Position numbers and translations under genes: made by a program
Origin: VRUE01 sp035997045
GTDB lineage: Bacteria > Actinomycetota > Thermoleophilia > Solirubrobacterales > 70-9
DNA length: 12,183 bases
Direction: 5' to 3'
NCBI GenBank assembly: GCA_035997045.1
Contig: DASYIY010000013.1
Span: forward strand, 1 to 12,183
Shown here: positions 7,424 to 12,183 of the stretch, piece by piece
How the letters are laid out: each line of letters starts with the position of its first letter
Numbering within the stretch: the stretch's first letter is position 1
Notes under the pieces: model-generated
Told to the model about the DNA's origin: nothing
Seen by the model: the letters and a program-made list of their open reading frames with translations, nothing else
Database searches by the model: none

Positions 7424-8028
7424 CGAGAATCGCCGATGGAGAGCCGGTCGAGCGCAAGCGCCGCGACGGTCGCGCCCTGCTGCTCAAGGGAGCCCGGCAG
7501 TTGCTTGCCGAGAAGGGCTACGCCGGCATGGAGCTGCGCGACGTAGCCGAGCGCGGCCACGCCCCGCGCGGCTCGATCTACCACCACTTCCCCGGCGGCA
7601 AGGTGCAGCTCGCCCGCGAGGCCGCCGAGCTCGAGGGGACGACGATCCGCGACCTGATCGAGCGCTCGCTGGAGGATCGCGGCCTGCGTGAGACCCTCTT
7701 CATGTTCGGCGAGATCTTCCGCCGCCGCGTTGCCGACCACCCCGAGCGAATCGGCTGCCCGGTAGCCGCCGCCGCCCTGGCGCGGCCCGAGGACCCGGAA
7801 CTTGCCGCGGTGGCGACGGCCGCCTTCCAAAGCTGGGAACGGCCGATCGCCGCGGCGCTTCGCGACGAAGGGGTCGGCAGTAAGGACGCCGAGGCCTTCG
7901 CCGGCCTCGTCGTCTCGACGGTCGAGGGCGCCCTGCTGCGCGCCCGCGCCGCGGGCAGCCAGGAGCCGCTCGATTCGGCGATTGCCGGCCTCGGCCAGGC
8001 CCTCGACTCGCTGCTAGCTCACGACTAG
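7408..8028 (+). CDS. TetR-family repressor, LmrA/YxaF type
   Basis: DNA-binding repressor of 206 residues, expected to act as a dimer and to release DNA when it binds a drug-like ligand. The N-terminal helix-turn-helix spans about residues 22-68: LLLKGARQLLAEKGYAG, then RDVAERGHAPRGSIYHHFPGGK, which is the recognition helix and the conserved end. The ligand domain carries GCPVAAAAL at 116-124, a mark of the LmrA/YxaF (QdoR) subfamily, whose Bacillus members control a divergent or linked DHA2 pump. That matches the neighbour here. There is no ribosome binding site before the ATG. A GTG two codons later (7414) is an equally good leaderless start and would give 204 residues. The gene start lies inside an operator-like repeat, so self-control is probable. 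A secreted-protein gene follows 10 bp after the stop. Confidence 0.92.
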   Translation: MTVGIARIADGEPVERKRRDGRALLLKGARQLLAEKGYAGMELRDVAERGHAPRGSIYHHFPGGKVQLAREAAELEGTTIRDLIERSLEDRGLRETLFMFGEIFRRRVADHPERIGCPVAAAALARPEDPELAAVATAAFQSWERPIAAALRDEGVGSKDAEAFAGLVVSTVEGALLRARAAGSQEPLDSAIAGLGQALDSLLAHD

Positions 8029-8038
8029 GGTGCACGTC

Positions 8039-9013
8039 ATGCGCAGGTACGTGGGAGCAGCGATCATGGCCTTCGCCGTCTTGCTGCTCTGCGTACCGGC
8101 CGCGAGCGCGGCGATCGAGGTGGGTAGCGATTGCACCGCCGACGCCAGCGAGAAAAACCTGATCGTCTCCGACTTTGAAAGAGCCGGCGATCCCTTCCCG
8201 CTGGCGGCACCCAAGGCTGGCGTGGTTACCAGCTGGAAGATTCAGGTCGAGGAGGGCAGAGACCCGCTCCCACAGCGCCTCTTGGTTCTGCGATCGGTCG
8301 GCAAAGGTCGCGAACAGATGATGGTACGCGAAAGCGAAACCGAGCTGGTCGGTGGCGGCGCCAATGAATTCTCCACCCGGCTGCCGGTGAGAGCCGGAGA
8401 TCACCTCGGGCTTTCCGGATTCACCGAAACCTTCGTCTGCAGCACAGGCACGGGCCTATCGCGGGTGTTCGAAGGCGCGGTGCCGGCCGGTGAGACAAGG
8501 CCCTTCGAGTTCAGGGAAGGAATCGGTGCGCCGGTCAGCGCGCTGGTCGAGCCCGACCGCGACGGCGACGGCTATGGGGACGAGCGGCAGGACATGTGCC
8601 CGCAGAGCGCTGACTTCCACACGCAGGCCTGCTCGCCGGTGGCCCTCACCATCGACGCCAAGGCTCGCCGCCGTTCGATTCTGGTCCGCGTCAGGGCTGA
8701 CATGGAAGTCTCGGTCCAAGTATTCGGCCAGGTCGGCTGGGGCTTTAAGTCGAAGCAAAAACCAGGCGGCGGCCACTCGAAACCGACGAGGCTGATCGTC
8801 GGTCTGAGCGGCGGCACGAATGAGGTTGGCCCGGGAAATGCCACGGAGTTCAGGCTCGCGCTGCCGAAAACGGTCATGCGGCGCCTGGCACGAATCTCAC
8901 CGCGAGAGTCGCTGAAGGCAGAAGTCACCGCGCGGGCCACGGATGCAGAAGGCGCGCTGGCGGAGCGCGGGGTCACAGTCAGGCTCGAGGGCCAGGACAC
9001 CGCCAGCCGCTAG
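8039..9013 (+). CDS. Secreted protein of unknown function with one Asp-rich Ca-binding-type motif
   Basis: I do not recognise a family for the whole protein. From the ATG at 8039 it has 324 residues; a weak AGGG lies 8 nt upstream, and a GTG at 8030 would add three residues. Residues 1-24 form a Sec signal peptide (Arg2-Arg3, a hydrophobic core, ASA before Ala25), with no lipobox. The body to about residue 170 looks like a beta-rich domain. Next comes DRDGDGYGDERQDMCP (173-188), a thrombospondin type 3-like calcium loop, and then a basic beta-rich C-terminal region to residue 324. Mature Cys32, Cys134, Cys187 and Cys198 could form two disulfides. Similar one-motif secreted proteins are, to my knowledge, common in Solirubrobacterales. 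It sits 10 bp after the TetR gene on the same strand, so co-transcription is possible. Cell-surface or extracellular location is inferred. Confidence 0.8.
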   Translation: MRRYVGAAIMAFAVLLLCVPAASAAIEVGSDCTADASEKNLIVSDFERAGDPFPLAAPKAGVVTSWKIQVEEGRDPLPQRLLVLRSVGKGREQMMVRESETELVGGGANEFSTRLPVRAGDHLGLSGFTETFVCSTGTGLSRVFEGAVPAGETRPFEFREGIGAPVSALVEPDRDGDGYGDERQDMCPQSADFHTQACSPVALTIDAKARRRSILVRVRADMEVSVQVFGQVGWGFKSKQKPGGGHSKPTRLIVGLSGGTNEVGPGNATEFRLALPKTVMRRLARISPRESLKAEVTARATDAEGALAERGVTVRLEGQDTASR

Positions 9014-9026
9014 CGGCACGGGAATG

Positions 9027-9045
9027 GCCGCAATTCGCGGCTTTT
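9027..9045 (+). terminator. Weak intrinsic terminator after the secreted-protein gene
   Basis: GCCGC (9027-9031), loop AATTC, GCGGC (9037-9041) and four Ts (9042-9045) form a short stem and T-run just past the stop codon. A second perfect palindrome, GCCGCTAGCGGC (9006-9017), spans the stop codon and uses the same arm sequences, so alternative pairings are possible. The stem is only 5 bp, which keeps confidence modest. Confidence 0.5.
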
Positions 9046-9054
9046 AGCGTCTCG

Positions 9055-9082
9055 CTTACCGCCCGACCGCCGCTGCTACCCT
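9055..9082 (+). promoter_or_regulatory. Possible purF promoter
   Basis: TACCCT (9077-9082) fits the TAnnnT form of actinobacterial -10 boxes, with CTTACC (9055-9060) 16 bp upstream as a loose -35. It lies in the only sizeable gap before purF and would give a leader of about 60 nt. It is a match by eye only. Confidence 0.3.
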
Positions 9083-9147
9083 CCGCGGGTAGGCAGTCCG
9101 CCTGCGCGTCACGTCCTTTTAAACACGAGGAAAGCGCGCCCCTTCAC

Positions 9148-10587
9148 TTGACCGAGACGGTTCTCAGTGACCGCGACGGCCCGCGCGATGAGTGCGGGGT
9201 CTTTGGCCTATATGGACCCGGCCACGACGTCTCCCGGCTCGCCTACTTTGCGCTCTACGCGCTGCAGCACCGCGGCCAGGAGTCGGCCGGGATCGCCACC
9301 TGCGAGGGCGGTCACATCACCACCCTGCGCGACTCGGGCCTCGTCTCCCAGGTCTTCGACGAGGAGAAGCTGCGGGCGCTGGAGGGCGACATGGCGATCG
9401 GCCACACGCGCTACTCGACCACCGGTGGCGGCTCCTGGGAGAACGCGCAGCCGGTCTGGCGCGACGACGGCCGCGAGTTGGCGCTCGCTCACAACGGCAA
9501 CCTGACCAACGCGGTCGAGCTCTGGGGCGAGTTGAAGGAGAAGGGGATCGCCTTCCGCGGCACCTCGGACTCGGAGATCATCGCGGCGCTGCTCTCCTCC
9601 CATGAGGGGAAGCTGATCGAGGACGCCGTCACCGACGTGATGCCGCGGCTCGAGGGCGCCTACTCGACCGTGGTGATGACCAAGCGCGCGATCGTCGCCT
9701 TCCGCGACCCGCACGGGATCCGGCCGCTCTCGCTGGGGCGCCTCGACGACCGCTTCGTCGTCGCCTCGGAGAGCTGCGCCTTCGACATCATCGGCGCGGA
9801 GCTGATGCGCGAAGTGCACCCCGGCGAGATGGTCTCGCTGACCGAGCGCGGGCTGGAGACGCGCCAGGTGGTCAAGGCCGAGCGGCCGGCGATGTGCGTC
9901 TTCGAGCACATCTACTTCTCCCGCCCCGACAGCCGGCTGGAGGGCAAAGTGCTGCAGCAGGTGCGCGGGCGGATGGGCGAGATCCTCCATCGTGAGTCGC
10001 CGGTCGAGGCCGACCTGGTGATCTCGGTGCCGGACTCCGGCAACCCCGCCGCGGCCGGCTTCGCCCGCGCCTCGGGACTGCCCCGCGACGATGGCCTGAT
10101 CAAGAACCGCTACGTCGCGCGGACCTTCATCCAGCCCGGCCAGGAGCTGCGCAAGCACGGCCTGCGGCTGAAGTTCAACCCGCTGCCCGAGATCGTCTCC
10201 GGCCAGCGCATCGTCGTCGTCGACGACTCGATCGTGCGCGGCAACACGACCCGGCAGATCGTCGGCATGCTCCGCGACGCCGGCGCCCGCGAGGTCCACC
10301 TGCGGATCTCGGCGCCACCGATCCGCAACCCCTGCCACTACGGCGTCGACATGTCGACCCGCGAGGAGATGATCGCCCACAAGCGCAGCGTGCAGGAGAT
10401 CGCCGACGAGCTCGACGCCGACTCGCTCGCCTACCTCTCGCTCGACGGCGTCTACGAGGCGATCGGCACCCCGCCCGAGGACCACTGCGACGCCTGCTTC
10501 AGCGGCCGCTACCCGCTGGGCGACCCGGAAGAGGCGAACGGCAAGTTCGCCTTGGAGGACGTCGCCGTAGTCCCAGCCTCCCGGTAA
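9148..10587 (+). CDS. purF: Amidophosphoribosyltransferase PurF
   Basis: This enzyme catalyses the first committed step of purine synthesis: PRPP plus glutamine to 5-phosphoribosylamine. Length is 479 residues. The N-terminal glutaminase domain starts at the nucleophile Cys16 in DECGVFG, so a 15-residue propeptide must be removed. HRGQESAGI (41-49), GHTRYSTTG (85-93) and HNGNL (115-119) follow. The phosphoribosyltransferase domain has the PRPP loop VVVDDSIVRGNTTRQ (356-370). Cys250, Cys396, Cys447 and Cys450 sit where Bacillus-type PurF binds a [4Fe-4S] cluster, which suggests an oxygen-sensitive enzyme. The start is TTG; no ATG or GTG in frame lies between it and Cys16. The nearest ribosome binding site, GAGG (9127-9130), is far away at 17 nt, so the exact start is less certain than the gene. 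The gap after it holds two hairpins, not purM. Confidence 0.97.
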   Translation: MTETVLSDRDGPRDECGVFGLYGPGHDVSRLAYFALYALQHRGQESAGIATCEGGHITTLRDSGLVSQVFDEEKLRALEGDMAIGHTRYSTTGGGSWENAQPVWRDDGRELALAHNGNLTNAVELWGELKEKGIAFRGTSDSEIIAALLSSHEGKLIEDAVTDVMPRLEGAYSTVVMTKRAIVAFRDPHGIRPLSLGRLDDRFVVASESCAFDIIGAELMREVHPGEMVSLTERGLETRQVVKAERPAMCVFEHIYFSRPDSRLEGKVLQQVRGRMGEILHRESPVEADLVISVPDSGNPAAAGFARASGLPRDDGLIKNRYVARTFIQPGQELRKHGLRLKFNPLPEIVSGQRIVVVDDSIVRGNTTRQIVGMLRDAGAREVHLRISAPPIRNPCHYGVDMSTREEMIAHKRSVQEIADELDADSLAYLSLDGVYEAIGTPPEDHCDACFSGRYPLGDPEEANGKFALEDVAVVPASR

Positions 10588-10594
10588 CACGCCC

Positions 10595-10641
10595 TTGATG
10601 TCGCGCTTTCCGTCGCATAGCGGAGGGAACTACGACATCAA
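10595..10641. repeat. Hairpin element A between purF and purN
   Basis: Two 22-nt arms (10595-10616 and 10620-10641) fold around an ATA loop. The outer nine pairs are perfect (TTGATGTCG with CGACATCAA). The inner part has seven Watson-Crick pairs, three G-T pairs and three mismatches. No T-run follows. Positions 10598-10636 match element B at 30 of 39 positions, so the two are diverged copies of one unit. Confidence 0.75.
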
Positions 10642-10670
10642 CGCCCGGATTTCGCAAGATGGCTCGACAT

Positions 10671-10707
10671 GTCGCCCTTCTCGCCGCATAGCGGCGGAAA
10701 GCGCGAC
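10671..10707. repeat. Hairpin element B in the purN leader
   Basis: Two 17-nt arms (10671-10687 and 10691-10707) close on the same ATA loop as element A, inside the shared CGCATAGCGG core. Fourteen pairs are Watson-Crick, one is G-T, and two are mismatched. It ends 30 nt before the purN GTG start. Bases 10669-10707 align without gaps to 10598-10636. It could be a leader structure, a REP-like repeat, or a protein site. Confidence 0.75.
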
Positions 10708-10737
10708 CGCATCGGACAGCTGCGCGAAGATGCGGGC

Positions 10738-11355
10738 GTGAGCAGCTTTCGCATCGTCGTCCTCGCTTCCGGCAGCGGCACGAACCTGCAGGCGATCCTC
10801 GATCGGCTACACGGACGAGACGGAATCGAGGTGGTCGGGGTCGGCTCCGACAAGGCCGGGGCGCGGGCGCTGGAGCGGGCGCGGGTGGCAGGAGTCAAGA
10901 CGGCGGTCTTCCCCCGAGGGGACTACTCGGACCGCGAGGCGCGCGATGGCGCGATGGCCGAGTGGATCGAGGCGCGCAGCGCTGACTTGGTCGTCCTCGC
11001 CGGCTACATGCAGCTCCTGAGCAAGCTCTTCGTCGGCCGCTTCCGCGACCGCATCGTCAACATCCACCCCGCCCTGCTGCCCGCCTTCCCCGGCCTCGAC
11101 GCGATCGGCCAGGCGCTCGAGGCCGGCGTCGAGACGACCGGGGTCAGCGTCCACTTCGTCGACGAGGGCGTCGACACCGGGCCGGTGCTGCTGCAGCGTG
11201 AGGTCGCGGTGCCCGCCGGTCGCGAAAGGGTGCAGCTGGAACAGGCGATCCACGCCACCGAGCACGAGCTCTACCCGGAGGCGATCCGCATGATCGCGGC
11301 GGGCAGGGTTAGGATCGAAGCGAACGGCCCTCGCCGGGTCGCGATCGATGAGTGA
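10738..11355 (+). CDS. purN: Phosphoribosylglycinamide formyltransferase PurN
   Basis: This enzyme transfers a formyl group from 10-formyl-tetrahydrofolate to GAR, giving FGAR (step 3). The GTG start gives 205 residues, the usual family length, and begins two residues before the conserved FRIVVLASGSGTNLQAI. An upstream in-frame ATG at 10669 would add 23 residues with no family likeness, encoded across hairpin element B, so I reject it. Phosphate-binding SGSGTN lies at 11-16. The catalytic Asn108, His110 and Asp146 are seen in NIHPALLP and DEGVDTGP, at the spacing of the E. coli enzyme. The upstream ribosome binding site is poor (GAAGA, 10726-10730). The 3' end overlaps purH by 8 bp, so the two are translationally coupled. 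Confidence 0.95.
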   Translation: MSSFRIVVLASGSGTNLQAILDRLHGRDGIEVVGVGSDKAGARALERARVAGVKTAVFPRGDYSDREARDGAMAEWIEARSADLVVLAGYMQLLSKLFVGRFRDRIVNIHPALLPAFPGLDAIGQALEAGVETTGVSVHFVDEGVDTGPVLLQREVAVPAGRERVQLEQAIHATEHELYPEAIRMIAAGRVRIEANGPRRVAIDE

Positions 11356-12183
11356 GACCGCCGCAGACACCCGAGCAGAGACCGTAAGCAACGGCGCGGT
11401 CAGGGTGCGCCGAGCGCTGATCTCGGTCTCCGACAAGACCGGGGTCGGGGACTTCGCCAAGGGGCTCGCCGGCCTCGGAGTCGAGATCCTCTCGACCGGC
11501 GGCACCGCGGCGGCGCTGCGCGAGGCCGGGCTCGAGGTGACCGACGTCTCCGAGTTCACCGGCCAGGAGGAGATCCTCGGCGGCCGGGTCAAGACGCTGC
11601 ACCCGCGCCTGCACGCGGCGCTGCTGGCCCGGCGCGACGACGCCGAGCACATGGCGACGCTGGAGCGCGAGGGGATCGCCCCGATCGACCTGGTCTGCGT
11701 CAACCTCTACCCCTTCGAGGAGACCGTCGCCGGCAACGACGTCGAGGCCGAGGTCGCGGTCGAGAACATCGACATCGGCGGCCCGACGATGATCCGCGCC
11801 GCCGCCAAGAACCACAGCGGCGTCGCCGTCGTCGTCAAGCCCGAGTCCTACGACGCCGTGCTGGCCGAGCTCGAGGAGTCCGGCGGCGATGTCTCGGCCT
11901 CGACCCGGCACTGGCTCGCCAACGAGGCCTTCGCCCAGACCGCGCGCTACGACGCCGCGATCAGCCGCTGGTTCTCGGCCGAGTACGAGGACTTTCCCGA
12001 ACACCTCGCGGTCGCCTACGAGAAGGTGCTCGACCTTGCCTACGGCGAGAACCCGCACCAGCGGGCGGCGCTCTACTCGGAAGCCGGCGTGCGCAGCCAC
12101 GTGCTCTCGCGCGTCGCCAAGCTGCACGGCCGCGCCCTCTCCTTCAACAACGTGCTCGACCTCGACTCGGCCCGCCGCCTGGT
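11348..12183 (+). CDS. purH: Bifunctional AICAR transformylase / IMP cyclohydrolase PurH (3' end cut off by window)
   Basis: PurH performs the last two steps to IMP: formylation of AICAR and ring closure. 278 codons of an expected 510-525 are visible. The N-terminal cyclohydrolase domain (methylglyoxal synthase-like fold) has RALISVSDKTG (22-32), STGGTAA, VKTLHPRLHAALLARR, VNLYPFEETV and ENIDIGGPTMIRAAAKNH. The start of the transformylase domain follows, with GENPHQRAALY and LHGRALSFNN. The ATG at 11348 lies inside the end of purN. A GTG at 11405, right before RRALISVS, is a possible later start that would remove 19 residues. Actinobacterial PurH proteins often carry such a short extension, so I keep the ATG. 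The frame is open to the right edge. Confidence 0.96.
   Translation, partial: MSETAADTRAETVSNGAVRVRRALISVSDKTGVGDFAKGLAGLGVEILSTGGTAAALREAGLEVTDVSEFTGQEEILGGRVKTLHPRLHAALLARRDDAEHMATLEREGIAPIDLVCVNLYPFEETVAGNDVEAEVAVENIDIGGPTMIRAAAKNHSGVAVVVKPESYDAVLAELEESGGDVSASTRHWLANEAFAQTARYDAAISRWFSAEYEDFPEHLAVAYEKVLDLAYGENPHQRAALYSEAGVRSHVLSRVAKLHGRALSFNNVLDLDSARRL

Noticed and set aside
1816..9013. Mobile element carrying the transport and resistance genes
   Set aside because: No transposase, integrase, terminal repeats, target duplication or attachment site is visible at either edge.
9208..10590. Minus-strand open frame of 460 codons opposite purF
   Set aside because: It mirrors purF codon for codon, is rich in Asp/His/Arg/Val without motifs, and lacks a ribosome binding site; a GC-driven shadow.
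10669..10737. Upstream ATG start for purN
   Set aside because: It adds 23 residues unlike any PurN N-terminus and lies across hairpin element B; the GTG at 10738 gives the normal family length.
10588..10737. A purine or PRPP riboswitch before purN
   Set aside because: Neither hairpin shows a three-way junction or the conserved bases I know for purine, PRPP or related riboswitches; they are simple long stems with 3-nt loops.

Overview
The window is GC-rich (roughly two thirds G+C by eye), densely coded, and uses GTG and TTG starts freely. It looks like an actinobacterial chromosome, most likely class Thermoleophilia (Solirubrobacterales or relatives). The reasons are codon use, the family content, and a secreted protein with an Asp-rich DxDGDGxGDExQDxCP-type calcium-binding motif that I associate with that group. 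The taxon is an inference; no rRNA gene is present to settle it.

Layout. (1) 1-1731: the 3' part of purL, running off the left edge. (2) 1732-1815: a short gap with a strong GC hairpin just upstream of the next ribosome binding site. (3) 1816-6030: a tightly packed four-gene sugar ABC importer operon (lipoprotein, two permeases, ATPase) in the order of mycobacterial lpqY-sugA-sugB-sugC, so a trehalose-type importer is the best guess. (4) 5971-7389, minus strand: a DHA2-family drug efflux transporter whose last 20 codons are antisense to the end of the ATPase gene. (5) 7408-8028: a divergent TetR repressor of the LmrA/YxaF type. The 18-bp gap between the two start codons is flanked by a 17-nt perfect inverted repeat that looks like a pair of operators. 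(6) 8039-9013: a secreted protein of unknown function right behind the repressor. (7) 9148-10587 purF, 10738-11355 purN, and 11348-12183 purH, which runs off the right edge.

Function. Both ends belong to de novo purine synthesis: PurF is step 1, PurN step 3, PurL step 4 and PurH the last two steps. The order L-F-N-H matches the Bacillus-type pur order, but about 7.4 kb of transport and resistance genes sits between purL and purF. There is also no purM between purF and purN. In its place is a 150-bp gap with two related hairpin elements, about 77% identical, each closing on an ATA loop. The middle genes form two units: carbohydrate import, and an efflux pump with its repressor.

I see no clear novel multi-gene system. 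The features most worth a second look are the paired hairpins before purN, the operators that overlap both start codons of the efflux/repressor pair, and the hairpin ahead of the importer operon. There is no tRNA, rRNA, CRISPR array, insertion sequence or integrase, and no gene-free stretch longer than 150 bp.
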